Source: Pseudomonas canadensis (GTDB lineage: Bacteria > Pseudomonadota > Gammaproteobacteria > Pseudomonadales > Pseudomonadaceae). Taken from it: 64,000 nt of DNA. The stretch covers positions 372,001 to 436,000 of the forward strand of contig NZ_AYTD01000011.1 of NCBI RefSeq assembly GCF_000503215.1, in the 5' to 3' direction. The notes below the pieces were generated by a model. The model was not told the origin of the DNA. It saw nothing but the letters and a program-made list of their open reading frames with translations, and made no database searches. Position 1 is the first letter of the stretch. The number at the start of each line of letters is the position of its first letter. The translations under genes and the position numbers were made by a program. Of this stretch, positions 25,911 to 34,909 are shown in pieces.

Positions 25911-26003
25911 GAGCAGGCTTGCCCTGCGCTGGGGCGCTAAGCGGCGCTGATGTCGAGATCCGGTCGGGAGCGCTTCGCACTCCAGCGCAGGGCAAGCCTG
26001 CTC
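25911..26003. repeat. REP-like palindromic element (copy 2)
   Basis: Arms 25911-25932 and 25982-26003 are perfect 22-bp reverse complements, the same core sequence as the element at 1397-1523. The inner part differs from copy 1. It lies after the dehydrogenase gene in the 500-base stretch before glgA. Apart from this repeat and the sites listed next, I see no gene in 25858-26360. Confidence 0.88.
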
Positions 26004-26082
26004 CCTGCATACCGGTGTTTTCTACGAGAGCATATGGTTACAAGTTTTTGTCCTACAAAATTCCCCCAGAAACCCTACGCGC

Positions 26083-26098
26083 TCTAGGATCTGTCCTA
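26083..26098. repeat. Short palindrome upstream of glgA
   Basis: CTAGGA (26083-26088) and TCCTAG (26093-26098) face each other over TCTG. It lies 154 bases before the proposed -24 box and could be a regulator binding site. The next 150 bases hold A/T-rich tracts but nothing I can name. Confidence 0.4.
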
Positions 26099-26251
26099 GA
26101 CTCATGACCGATGGGTCCGTTCGAAAACAAAAACCCCGCAAAAAATCGAAACTTTCCAACTCTGCCGTAGGTCCAGTTTTAAGGTAAGGCGTGCACGCGT
26201 GGTTCACGCGAAATGCCCGTCCATCCAATCTTTTTTGGCTAACCGTGCAAC

Positions 26252-26266
26252 TGGCATACGCCTTGC
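26252..26266 (+). promoter_or_regulatory. Candidate sigma-54 (-24/-12) promoter of glgA
   Basis: TGGCAT-ACGCC-TTGC matches TGGCAC-N5-TTGC at all but one base with exact spacing. A transcript would start near 26278, about 83 bases before the glgA ATG. The same bases also form a CTGGCA/TGCCAG palindrome, so an operator is the alternative. Confidence 0.4.
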
Positions 26267-26290
26267 CAGTTTGTACAGTGCTTGTGCGCC

Positions 26291-26309
26291 TGGCCGCAGG
26301 ATGTGGCCA
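26291..26309 (+). promoter_or_regulatory. Hairpin with GGA loop, candidate RsmA/CsrA site in the glgA leader
   Basis: TGGCC (26291-26295) pairs with GGCCA (26305-26309) around the loop GCAGGATGT. The loop holds AGGATG, the core of CsrA/RsmA targets, presented in a hairpin loop as in known sites. A second GGA is in the ribosome-binding site GGGAGAG just before the ATG. In E. coli CsrA represses the glgC leader through such paired sites. Confidence 0.5.
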
Positions 26310-26314
26310 TCGGA

Positions 26315-26337
26315 GCTAATGGCAGCGGGCCATTAGC
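26315..26337 (+). promoter_or_regulatory. Second leader hairpin before glgA
   Basis: GCTAATGG (26315-26322) pairs perfectly with CCATTAGC (26330-26337) over seven bases, 12 bases before the ribosome-binding site. It may space the two GGA sites or influence translation start. Confidence 0.5.
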
Positions 26338-26360
26338 CGACCAACATGTGGGAGAGAACT

Positions 26361-27914
26361 ATGATCAGTGCCGCTGTAGATATTCAGGGAGAGCGTGTCA
26401 GTCAGCCGGTAGGGGGACCTTCGTTGGTCGACCTGCCCACCACTGTGCGGCCGATCGTGAGTCAGAATCCTAATCGCAAGAAAGTCCTGTTCGTGACCTC
26501 TGAATTTGCCGACCTGGTGAAAACCGGCGGCCTGGGCGACGTGTCCGCGGCCCTGCCCCGCGCCATGGCCCACCTGCACGACGTGCGGGTGTTGATTCCC
26601 GGTTACCCGCAGGTGATGGAGAGCGATAACCCGATCCATATCATCGGTGAGCTGGGTGGCCACGCCGCGCTGCCGCCGTGCAAGATCGGGCGCATGGACC
26701 TCAAGGACGGCCTGGTCATTTATGTCCTGATCTGCCCCGAGCTGTACGAGCGCGAAGGCACACCCTACGGCGCCAATAACGGCCGCGACTGGCCGGACAA
26801 CCACATTCGTTTCGCCCGCCTGGGCCTGGCCGCCGCCGACATGGCCGCCAACCTTGCGCAAATCCACTGGTGCCCGGACCTGGTGCACGCCCACGACTGG
26901 CCCGCTGGCCTGGCGCCGGCATACATGCACTGGCGTGGGTCACGCACGCCGACGCTGTTCACCATTCATAACCTGGCTTATCAGGGCGTGATCAGCCTGG
27001 CCTCGACGCCGGAACTGGGCATTCCACCCCACGCCTTGCAGCAGGAAGGCATGGAGTTCTACGGCAAGATGTCGTACCTCAAGGCCGGCATGGCGTATTC
27101 CAGCCACATCACCACGGTGAGCGCCACCTACGCCCGGGAAATCACCACGCCGGAATTCGGCTGCGGCCTTGATGGCTTTCTTGCCAGCAAGACCCAGCAA
27201 GGCTTGCTCAGCGGCATTCCCAACGGCATTGAAGACAGCTGGGAAACCTCCACCGACCCGCACCTGACCCACAACTTCAACATCGGCGACTGGGAAGGCA
27301 AAGCGGTCAACGCGGCCCAAGTGCGCGAGCTGTTTGGCCTGAGTGAATCCACCGGCCCGCTGTTCGCCGTGGTCTCACGCCTGGTGTTTCAAAAAGGCCT
27401 CGACCTGACCGAAGCCGTGGCCAGCTTTATTGTCGAGCAAGGTGGGCAGATCGCGATCATCGGTCGCGGCGAGCCGGAAGAAGAAAACGCCATGCGTGAA
27501 CTGGCGCTGCGCTTCCCTGGGCAGATCGGTGTGCGTATCGGCTTCAACGAGACCGATGCCCGGCGCATGTTCGCCGGCAGTGACTTCCTGCTGATGCCAT
27601 CGCGCTACGAGCCGTGCGGCCTGAGCCAGATGTACGCCCAGCGCTTCGGCTCGCTGCCCGTTGCGCGTAATACCGGCGGCTTGGCCGACACCATCGAAAA
27701 TGGCGTGACAGGCTTCCTGTTCAATGAATCCACAGTCGAGAGTTACAAAGAAGCCTTGAGCCGCGCGTTCAAGGTGTTTGCCTACCCTGGCCTGCTCAAT
27801 GCCATGCGCTGCCGAGCGATGACGCAACCGTTCAACTGGAGCCAGGCGGTGGAACCCTACGCCGAACTGTACGAACAGCTTGTGGCCAAGGCCTTGGGGA
27901 AATCCGCTAAATAA
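26361..27914 (+). CDS. glgA: Glycogen synthase
   Basis: The ATG at 26361 follows GGGAGAG; a start at 26346 is less well placed. The GT5 enzyme (517 residues) has an N-terminal tail of about 43 residues and then KKVLFVTSEFADLVKTGGLGD with the sugar-nucleotide-binding KTGGL motif. HAHDWPAGLAPAYM lies in the N-domain; SRLVFQKGLDL, RGEPEEENAMREL and PSRYEPCGLSQMYA lie in the C-domain. It adds glucose from ADP-glucose to alpha-1,4-glucan. It starts an operon of polyglucan and trehalose enzymes. No glgC or glgB lies in this window. Confidence 0.95.
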   Translation: MISAAVDIQGERVSQPVGGPSLVDLPTTVRPIVSQNPNRKKVLFVTSEFADLVKTGGLGDVSAALPRAMAHLHDVRVLIPGYPQVMESDNPIHIIGELGGHAALPPCKIGRMDLKDGLVIYVLICPELYEREGTPYGANNGRDWPDNHIRFARLGLAAADMAANLAQIHWCPDLVHAHDWPAGLAPAYMHWRGSRTPTLFTIHNLAYQGVISLASTPELGIPPHALQQEGMEFYGKMSYLKAGMAYSSHITTVSATYAREITTPEFGCGLDGFLASKTQQGLLSGIPNGIEDSWETSTDPHLTHNFNIGDWEGKAVNAAQVRELFGLSESTGPLFAVVSRLVFQKGLDLTEAVASFIVEQGGQIAIIGRGEPEEENAMRELALRFPGQIGVRIGFNETDARRMFAGSDFLLMPSRYEPCGLSQMYAQRFGSLPVARNTGGLADTIENGVTGFLFNESTVESYKEALSRAFKVFAYPGLLNAMRCRAMTQPFNWSQAVEPYAELYEQLVAKALGKSAK

Positions 27915-27934
27915 TCAACGGGAGGTCTCTATAG

Positions 27935-29680
27935 ATGCCGTTACGGACTCTGGAAACCTGGCCCCACGGCGCAATCATGCTGGACGCGCAACACACGCGT
28001 TTTGCCTTGTGGGCGCCAGACGCGTTTTATGTCAGCGTTGAATTGGAAAACGGCAAGTCCATTGCCATGCTGCCGCAGGCGGATGGCTGGTTTGAAACCG
28101 AAATAGCGTGCCCGGCGGGCACGCGCTACCGCTTCAATATCGACGGGGAAGTGGATGTACCCGACCCTGCCTCCAGGGCCCAGGCCTCGGATGTGCACGG
28201 TTGGAGCCTAGTTGTCGATCCCCTCGCCTATCAATGGCGCCACAGCCAGTGGCAAGGCCGTCCCTGGCACGAAGCCGTCATTTATGAGCTGCATGTCGGC
28301 GCAATGGGCGGCTACGCCGGCGTCGAGAAGCACCTGCCACGCCTCGCCGAGCTGGGTGTGACCGCGATTGAATTGATGCCGCTGGCGCAATTCCCCGGCG
28401 AACGCAACTGGGGCTATGACGGCGTCCTACCCTATGCCCCCCAGGCTTCCTACGGCACGCCTGATCAACTCAAGCACCTGATCGACAGCGCCCACGAACA
28501 CGGCCTGGCGGTGATCCTCGACGTGGTTTACAACCACTTCGGCCCCGACGGCAACTACCTCGGCCAGTACGCCAAAGGTTTCTTCCAGGAAGACGTGCAC
28601 ACGCCCTGGGGCGCCGGTATCGACTTCGACCGGCGTGAAGTGCGGGATTTCTTCTTGGATAACGCCTTGATGTGGCTGCTGGAATACCGTTTCGACGGCC
28701 TGCGCCTGGACGCGGTACATGCCATCGACAACCCGGATTTTCTGAAACAACTGGCTCACCGCGTTCGCGAACAAATCGACACCGGCCGACACGTCTGGCT
28801 GATGCTGGAAAACGAGCTCAATCAAGCCAGCCTGCTCCAACACGATTTTGACGCGCAATGGAATGATGACTTTCATAACGTCCTGCACGTACTGCTGACC
28901 GGCGAAACCGACGCCTACTACAGTGACTTCGCCGAAGAGCCTACCGCCAAATTGGCGCGCTGCCTGGGCGAAGGCTTCATCTTCCAGGGGCATACCACCC
29001 GGCATGGTCATGAACGCGGCGAACCCAGTGGGCACCTACCGCCAAGCGCGTTTGTGGCGTTTTTGCAGAACCATGACCAGATCGGCAACCGCGCCCTGGG
29101 CGAGCGCCTGCATCAGCTGTGCTCGCCGCAAGCGTTGAACGCGGCGACCACCCTCCTGTTGCTGTCACCGATGATCCCGCTGATGTTCATGGGCGACGAA
29201 GTCAACGCCAGCGAGCCATTCCTGTTCTTCACCGACCATCACGGCGAGTTGGCCGAAGCGGTACGTGAAGGACGGCGCAATGAGTTTGCTGATTTCGCCG
29301 CGTTCAAGGACCCGGAACGACGTGAACGCATTCCCGATCCCAACGACGCGACCACCTTTGAACAATCGGCCCCGTCGTTTACCGACAACCCGCACGCCCA
29401 GCTCTACCGCCAACTGCTGAACCTGCGCCACCACCATATCGTGCCGCACTTGCCGGGCAGCCTCGCGCTGGGTGCGCAGGTGCTGGCCGAGGGGGCCGTC
29501 AGCGCACGCTGGCGCCTGGGTAACGGCAGCCTGTTGCAGATCGACCTCAACCTGAGTGCCGCGCCGCTGGATCACCCAGCGGCGGGCGCTGTCCTTTTCG
29601 AAACGCCTGCCAACCTCGGCGCCCAGCTGCTGGCGTGTAGCGCACGCGTTACCCTATCCCCTGTTGGAGAGCACCCTTGA
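27935..29680 (+). CDS. treZ: Malto-oligosyltrehalose trehalohydrolase
   Basis: The 581-residue GH13 enzyme has an N-terminal beta domain (HTRFALWAPDAFYVSVELEN, residues 18-100) and a catalytic barrel with VILDVVYNHFGPDGNY, FDGLRLDAVHAIDN (nucleophile Asp near 257), LMLENELNQAS (acid Glu near 290) and AFLQNHDQIGNRALGER. It releases trehalose from maltooligosyl trehalose made by TreY. The GGAGGTCTC before its ATG is a strong site. Its TGA overlaps the TTG start of malQ. Confidence 0.95.
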   Translation: MPLRTLETWPHGAIMLDAQHTRFALWAPDAFYVSVELENGKSIAMLPQADGWFETEIACPAGTRYRFNIDGEVDVPDPASRAQASDVHGWSLVVDPLAYQWRHSQWQGRPWHEAVIYELHVGAMGGYAGVEKHLPRLAELGVTAIELMPLAQFPGERNWGYDGVLPYAPQASYGTPDQLKHLIDSAHEHGLAVILDVVYNHFGPDGNYLGQYAKGFFQEDVHTPWGAGIDFDRREVRDFFLDNALMWLLEYRFDGLRLDAVHAIDNPDFLKQLAHRVREQIDTGRHVWLMLENELNQASLLQHDFDAQWNDDFHNVLHVLLTGETDAYYSDFAEEPTAKLARCLGEGFIFQGHTTRHGHERGEPSGHLPPSAFVAFLQNHDQIGNRALGERLHQLCSPQALNAATTLLLLSPMIPLMFMGDEVNASEPFLFFTDHHGELAEAVREGRRNEFADFAAFKDPERRERIPDPNDATTFEQSAPSFTDNPHAQLYRQLLNLRHHHIVPHLPGSLALGAQVLAEGAVSARWRLGNGSLLQIDLNLSAAPLDHPAAGAVLFETPANLGAQLLACSARVTLSPVGEHP

Positions 29681-31761
29681 GCGAAGCGAACCTGGAAATC
29701 CTCGCCAGCCGAGCGGGCCTGGCCGTCGATTGGATCGACGCAAACGGCCGCCCGCAACGTGTGAAACCCGACGCTTTGCGCGCCGTTCTCAAAGGCCTGG
29801 GCCACCCGGCCGACAGCGATGCAGAGATCGACGCCAGCCTGCTTGAACTGGAGCAGGCACAACAAGACAAACACCTGCCACCGTTGATGACCATCGACAG
29901 CGGCGAAAGCCTGGATCTGGCCCGTTACTTTGACCCGGACACCCTGTGCCGGGTCAGCCTCGAAGACGGTGAAACCCTGGAGCTGCGCCTCGATGGCGAC
30001 GCGGTGTTGCCCGGCGTCATCGCCCTGGGTTATCACCAAGTGCATATCGCCGGGCAGACGTTCACCCTGGCCGTCGCCCCCACCCACTGCTACAGCGTCG
30101 CCGAAGCCGTCGACAGTCGCCCCGCCCGTGCCTGGGGCCTCAGCGCGCAACTGTATAGCTTGCGCCGCCTGGGCGATGGCGGTTTTGGCGATACCCTGGC
30201 CCTGGAACATCTGGCCCGTTCGGCTGCCGAACGCGGTGCCGATGCCTTGGCAATCAGCCCGATGCACGCCATGTTCAGCGCCGACACCGAGCGCTACAGC
30301 CCGTATTCGCCCTCCAGTCGCTTGTTCCTCAACAGCTTGTACGCCTCGCCGGGTTGCATCTTGGGTGAGCGCGAAGTGCGCAACGCCATTGAATCCCTCG
30401 GCCTGACGGATGAACTGCACGACCTGGAACAACACAGCCTGATCGACTGGCCCACAGCTGCCAAGGCCAAGCAGCGTCTGATGCGGAAGCTGTACGAAGA
30501 CTTCCGCCACGGCCAGCATCCACAACACGCCGATTTTCTGAGTTTCCGCCAGGCCGGTGGTGAAGCGCTGGAAAACCATTGCCGCTTCGAAGCGGTGCAA
30601 GCCGCGCGCGCCGCCAAAGGTGAGGATCTTGACTGGCGCCACTGGCCCGAAGACTGGCGCAACCCACAGAGTCCGGCACTCGCAGCCTTTGCCGCAGAAA
30701 ACCAGGATGAGATCGGCTACTTCGCCTTCAGCCAATGGCTGATCGCCCGCTGCCTGGAGCGCGCGCAACAAGCCGCTCGCGGCAGCGGCATGGGCGTCGG
30801 ATTGATCGCCGACCTGGCGGTGGGCGCCGACGGCGGCGGCAGCCAAGCCTGGAGTCGTCAGGATGAACTGCTCGCGGACCTGACCGTGGGCGCGCCACCC
30901 GACATTCTCAATCGCGCCGGGCAAGGCTGGGGTATCTCCGCGTTCTCGCCTGAAGGCCTCAAGCGCAACGGCTTCCGCGCCTTTATCGAGATGCTGCGCG
31001 CCAACTTCGCCCATGCCGGTGGCCTGCGTATCGACCACGTGATGGGCCTGCAACGCCTGTGGGTGATGCCCATGGACGCCTCGCCGCGTGAAGGCGCCTA
31101 CCTGTATTACCCAGTGGACGACCTGTTGCGCCTGCTGGCCCTGGAATCCCATCGCCACCAAGCCATCGTGCTCGGTGAAGACCTGGGCACGGTGCCGGAC
31201 GGCCTGCGCGAAAAACTCATCGCCCGCTCGATCCTCGGCATGCGCGTGTTGCTGTTCGAGCAAAACCACGACGGCCAGTTCAAGCCGATCCTCGACTGGA
31301 CGGACAACGCCCTGGCCACCACCAGCACCCACGACTTGCCGACGCTCAACGGCTGGTGGCACAGCCGCGATATCGACTGGAACATCCAGCTCGGCCTTAT
31401 CGATGCGCCTACCGTGGAGCAATGGAGCGAACACCGCCTGCGCGAACGCCAGGCACTGCGTCAGGCCTTGAGCCAGGACCCGCAGAACTTCGTCGATGAG
31501 ATCCGCAACGAGACCGACCACATGATCGACGCCAGCGTGCGCTACCTCGGCCACACCCGCGCACCGTTGGTGCTGTTGCCGTTGGAGGATGCGCTCGGCG
31601 TCGAGGAGCAGGCCAACCTGCCCGGTACCACCGACACCCACCCCAATTGGCGCCGTCGCTTTGTGGGTGAGGCCTCCAGCCTGCTCGACAATGCCGGGGC
31701 CGCCCGCCGCCTCGAACTGTTGGCCGTCGCGCGCAACCAAGCCTATGAGCGTGACCGATGA
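29677..31761 (+). CDS. malQ: 4-alpha-glucanotransferase (amylomaltase)
   Basis: The 694-residue GH77 enzyme is recognised by ARAWGLSAQLYSLRRLGDGG, YSPYSPSSRLFLNSLYASPG, GGLRIDHVMGLQRLW (nucleophile Asp), AIVLGEDLGTVPDGL (acid/base Glu) and TSTHDLPTLNGWW (third Asp). It moves glucan chains between maltodextrins and so prepares substrates for TreY. The start is TTG at 29677, overlapping the treZ stop in TTGA with GGAGAG before it; no ATG fits. The N-terminal 130 residues form the helical/beta extension usual in long bacterial MalQ. Confidence 0.95.
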   Translation: MSEANLEILASRAGLAVDWIDANGRPQRVKPDALRAVLKGLGHPADSDAEIDASLLELEQAQQDKHLPPLMTIDSGESLDLARYFDPDTLCRVSLEDGETLELRLDGDAVLPGVIALGYHQVHIAGQTFTLAVAPTHCYSVAEAVDSRPARAWGLSAQLYSLRRLGDGGFGDTLALEHLARSAAERGADALAISPMHAMFSADTERYSPYSPSSRLFLNSLYASPGCILGEREVRNAIESLGLTDELHDLEQHSLIDWPTAAKAKQRLMRKLYEDFRHGQHPQHADFLSFRQAGGEALENHCRFEAVQAARAAKGEDLDWRHWPEDWRNPQSPALAAFAAENQDEIGYFAFSQWLIARCLERAQQAARGSGMGVGLIADLAVGADGGGSQAWSRQDELLADLTVGAPPDILNRAGQGWGISAFSPEGLKRNGFRAFIEMLRANFAHAGGLRIDHVMGLQRLWVMPMDASPREGAYLYYPVDDLLRLLALESHRHQAIVLGEDLGTVPDGLREKLIARSILGMRVLLFEQNHDGQFKPILDWTDNALATTSTHDLPTLNGWWHSRDIDWNIQLGLIDAPTVEQWSEHRLRERQALRQALSQDPQNFVDEIRNETDHMIDASVRYLGHTRAPLVLLPLEDALGVEEQANLPGTTDTHPNWRRRFVGEASSLLDNAGAARRLELLAVARNQAYERDR

Positions 31762-34493
31762 AAGCACTGCCCCTGCGCGCTACCCAGCGCCTGCAATTTC
31801 ATAAAGGTTTTACCCTGGACGACGCGGTGCCCCTAGTGCCCTACTTCGCCCGCCTCGGCATCAGCCACCTGTACGCTTCACCGCTGCTCAGCGCCCGCGC
31901 CGGTTCCATGCACGGCTATGACGTGGTGGACCCCACACGCGTCAACCCTGAACTGGGTGGCGAAGCCGCCTTGCGCCGCCTGGTCGCCGCGTTGCGTGAA
32001 CACGGCATGGGGCTGATCCTCGACATCGTCTCCAACCATATGGCCGTGGGCGGTGCGGATAACCCCTGGTGGCTGGACCTGCTGGAATGGGGACGCATGA
32101 GCCCCTACAGCGAGTTCTTCGATATCCAGTGGCACTCGCCCGACCCGCTGCTCAAAGGCCAGTTGCTGATGCCGTTCCTCGGCAGCGACTACGGTGAAGC
32201 CTTGCAGACTGGCACGGTGACCCTGCAGTTCGATGCCACCCACGGCGCGTTCTACGTCGAGCATTACGAGCATCGCTTTCCGATCTGCCCACGGGATTAC
32301 GCGGTGATTTTGGGTAGCGATGAATTACTCAAGCCCTTGTCCGACCGCTTCAGCGCCCTGGCCTATCAGGACGATGCTTACCACGAGGCCGCCTGGCTCA
32401 AACAAGCCCTGGCCGAGCGGGCCACTGAAGACGAAGTACGCCAGGCCATCAACAGACAGTTGGCGACGTTCGATTTTGACCGCCTGCACCACCTGCTCGA
32501 ACAACAGGCCTATCGACTCGCCAGTTGGCGCACCGCAGCGGACGATATCAACTGGCGGCGCTTCTTCGATGTCAATGAACTGGGCGGCTTGCGCGTGGAA
32601 CGCACCGCCGTATTTGAAGCCACCCACGGCAAGATTTTCGAACTGATCAGCGAAGGTTTGGTGGATGGCCTGCGTATCGACCATATCGACGGCCTGGCCG
32701 ACCCGCGCGGGTATTGCCGCAAGCTGCGGCGCCGGGTGGATTCGCTGTCACCGCAGCGGCATTTACCGATCTTCGTGGAAAAAATCCTCGGTGAAGGCGA
32801 AACACTGCGCGAAGACTGGCAGGTGGACGGCACCACCGGCTACGAATTCATGAACCAGCTGTCGCTGCTGCAACATCACCCGGACGGTTTTGAACCTTTG
32901 GCCGAACTGTGGACCCGTCACAGCGAACGGCCCTCGGCCTTCATCGAGGAAGCGCGACTGGCGCGCCAGCAAATCCTCAACGGCTCACTCGGCGGCGACT
33001 TCGAAAGTGTGGCCCAGGCCCTGCTGCAAGTAGCCCGCGACGATGTGATGACCCGCGACCTGACCCTAGGCGCCATCCGCCGCGCGTTGCAGGAACTGAT
33101 CGTGCATTTCCCGGTGTACCGCACCTACATCAGCGCACGTGGCCGCAGCGACGCTGACGACCAAGTGTTCCAACACGCCATGGACGGCGCACGCTCCACC
33201 TTAGGCGAAGGCGACTGGCCGGTACTCGATCACCTGGAAAAATGGTTGGGCGGTCAACCCTGGCGCAATCGCCCGGTAGGCCGTGAACGCAAGATCCTCA
33301 AGCATGCTTGCGTGCGTTTCCAGCAATTGACGTCGCCCGCCGCCGCCAAGGCCGTGGAGGACACCGCGTTCTATCGCTCGGCGGTACTGCTGTCGCGCAA
33401 CGACGTGGGCTTCAGCACAGAGCAGTTCAGCGCGCCCTTGGCCGACTTTCATGCTGTCAACCAGCAGCGTTTGCAGACCTTCCCCGACAACCTCCTGGCG
33501 ACTGCCACCCACGACCACAAACGCGGCGAAGACACCCGTGCGCGCCTGGCGGTGCTGAGTGAGTGCGCGCCGTGGTTTGTTGAACAGGTGGAACACTGGC
33601 GCACCCTGGCCGCTCCATTGCGAACCGACGCCGCGCCCTCGGCCGGCGACGAATTGATCCTCTATCAAGTCTTGCTCGGTAGTTGGCCGTTGGATCAGGG
33701 CACTGAGTTTGACGGCTACCAGCAGCGCCTGTGGCAGTGGCAACAAAAGGCCCTGCGCGAAGCCAAGTTGCAGAGCAGCTGGAGCGCGCCCAACGAAGCC
33801 TATGAACAAGGTGTCGAAACGTTCCTTTCACGGCTGTTGCTCAGCGATGAAGGCCACGCGCTGCGTACCGCCATCGGCAATGCCGCTCAGGTGATTGCCC
33901 CGGCGGGCGCGTTGAATAGCCTGGCGCAATCCTTGCTTCGTATGACCGTGCCGGGTGTGCCGGACCTGTACCAGGGCGATGAGTTCTGGGACTTCAGCCT
34001 GGTAGACCCGGACAACCGTCGCCCGGTGGATTTCAGCGCACGGCAACAGGCGCTGGCGACCCCACCGGACATCGGCGAACTGTTGTTCAACTGGCGCGAC
34101 GGGCGTATCAAACAGGCGTTGATTGCTCAGGTGCTGGCCTTGCGCAAGGCCCTGCCTGAAGTGTTCCGCAGCGGCACCTACACGCCGCTGGAAGTGGTCG
34201 GCGAGCACGCTGACCGGGTGGTCGCATTCTCTCGCGAACACCAGGGCAAGTACCTGCTGGTGTTGGTGCCACGCTGGCCCCATCACCTGCTTGAAAACGG
34301 TGTGCACCCTCAGATCAATGCGCAGGTTTGGGGCGATACACGGGTGAAATTACCGTTCGCCGCCACAACGCAAAACTGGAAGGGACTTTTTCATACAGGT
34401 GCAGTCACACCAGACAAGGAGCTGTTGGTTAGCGCTGCCCTGGGGGATTTCCCGGTCAATGTCTTTATCAATCCTGATGATCAAGAAAGCTGA
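31758..34493 (+). CDS. treY: Malto-oligosyltrehalose synthase
   Basis: The 911-residue GH13 enzyme starts at ATG 31758, overlapping the malQ stop in ATGA. Signatures are RLQFHKGFTLDDAVPLVPYF, GISHLYASPLLSARAGSMHG with YDVVDPTRVNPELGG, LILDIVSNHMAVG, GLRIDHIDGLADPRGY (nucleophile), PIFVEKILGEGETL (acid) and the late MTVPGVPDLYQGDEFWDFSL. It turns the reducing-end alpha-1,4 bond of a maltodextrin into the alpha,alpha-1,1 bond of trehalose. It works with TreZ next to it in osmotic and drought protection. Confidence 0.95.
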   Translation: MKALPLRATQRLQFHKGFTLDDAVPLVPYFARLGISHLYASPLLSARAGSMHGYDVVDPTRVNPELGGEAALRRLVAALREHGMGLILDIVSNHMAVGGADNPWWLDLLEWGRMSPYSEFFDIQWHSPDPLLKGQLLMPFLGSDYGEALQTGTVTLQFDATHGAFYVEHYEHRFPICPRDYAVILGSDELLKPLSDRFSALAYQDDAYHEAAWLKQALAERATEDEVRQAINRQLATFDFDRLHHLLEQQAYRLASWRTAADDINWRRFFDVNELGGLRVERTAVFEATHGKIFELISEGLVDGLRIDHIDGLADPRGYCRKLRRRVDSLSPQRHLPIFVEKILGEGETLREDWQVDGTTGYEFMNQLSLLQHHPDGFEPLAELWTRHSERPSAFIEEARLARQQILNGSLGGDFESVAQALLQVARDDVMTRDLTLGAIRRALQELIVHFPVYRTYISARGRSDADDQVFQHAMDGARSTLGEGDWPVLDHLEKWLGGQPWRNRPVGRERKILKHACVRFQQLTSPAAAKAVEDTAFYRSAVLLSRNDVGFSTEQFSAPLADFHAVNQQRLQTFPDNLLATATHDHKRGEDTRARLAVLSECAPWFVEQVEHWRTLAAPLRTDAAPSAGDELILYQVLLGSWPLDQGTEFDGYQQRLWQWQQKALREAKLQSSWSAPNEAYEQGVETFLSRLLLSDEGHALRTAIGNAAQVIAPAGALNSLAQSLLRMTVPGVPDLYQGDEFWDFSLVDPDNRRPVDFSARQQALATPPDIGELLFNWRDGRIKQALIAQVLALRKALPEVFRSGTYTPLEVVGEHADRVVAFSREHQGKYLLVLVPRWPHHLLENGVHPQINAQVWGDTRVKLPFAATTQNWKGLFHTGAVTPDKELLVSAALGDFPVNVFINPDDQES

Positions 34494-34517
34494 AAATTTT
34501 CTGTGAGGAGCATTGTG

Positions 34518-34790
34518 ATGAGTACTGAAGACAAACGCATACGCGAACTGGCGCATCAGATCTGGGAGTCCGAAGGCAAACCCCATGGTGAAGATGCACG
34601 CCACTGGGAGATGGCGCGCAAACTGGCGGAAGCCGAAGCGCTGACGCCAAGCAAGCCCAAGGCAGCGGCCAAGCCCAAGGCCAGCGCTCCCAAGCCGCAG
34701 GCGAAAGCCAAGCCAGCGGCGCCTGCGGCCAGCAAGCCGGCGCCACCGGCCGCTAAAAAACCACCGGCGCCCAAAAAGCCCAAGCCTTGA
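34518..34790 (+). CDS. DUF2934 protein
   Basis: The ATG at 34518 follows GAGGAG and opens a 90-residue protein. Residues 1-40 (EDKRIRELAHQIWESEGKPH, ARHWEMARKLAEAEA) are the DUF2934 motif. The rest is a Lys/Pro/Ala tail (KPKAAAKPKASAPK) like a histone or a DNA/RNA-binding tail. Pseudomonads carry such a gene in this same place between treY and glgX. Its role is unknown; binding to nucleic acid or polyglucan is conceivable. Confidence 0.85.
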   Translation: MSTEDKRIRELAHQIWESEGKPHGEDARHWEMARKLAEAEALTPSKPKAAAKPKASAPKPQAKAKPAAPAASKPAPPAAKKPPAPKKPKP

Positions 34791-34795
34791 CCCCT

Positions 34796-34830
34796 CACCT
34801 CTTGCCGGCGCTGTCGGCAAGAGGTGATTT
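34796..34830 (+). terminator. Strong hairpin between DUF2934 and glgX
   Basis: A perfect 12-bp stem (34796-34807 with 34815-34826, CACCTCTTGCCG and its complement) has a 7-base loop, followed by ATTT. The U-run is weak, so it may be a partial terminator or a processing/stability element dividing the operon, with glgX made from read-through or its own promoter. Confidence 0.6.
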
Positions 34831-34909
34831 CACCTTCCAGACTCCCAGCTGAAATTTCGTCAGCACGGCCGCATTCGGCCCGAAAAAAGACCTTTGCAGG
34901 AGCAACTCA

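Noticed and set aside
26100..26250. AlgU-type stress promoter (GAACTT-N16-TCnnA) before glgA
   Set aside because: GAAACTTTCC near 26148 only partly matches and no second box sits at the right distance.
29572..31767. 731-codon open frame on the minus strand opposite malQ
   Set aside because: It lies wholly antisense to a clear GH77 gene, lacks family motifs and has a composition typical of a shadow frame in GC-rich DNA.
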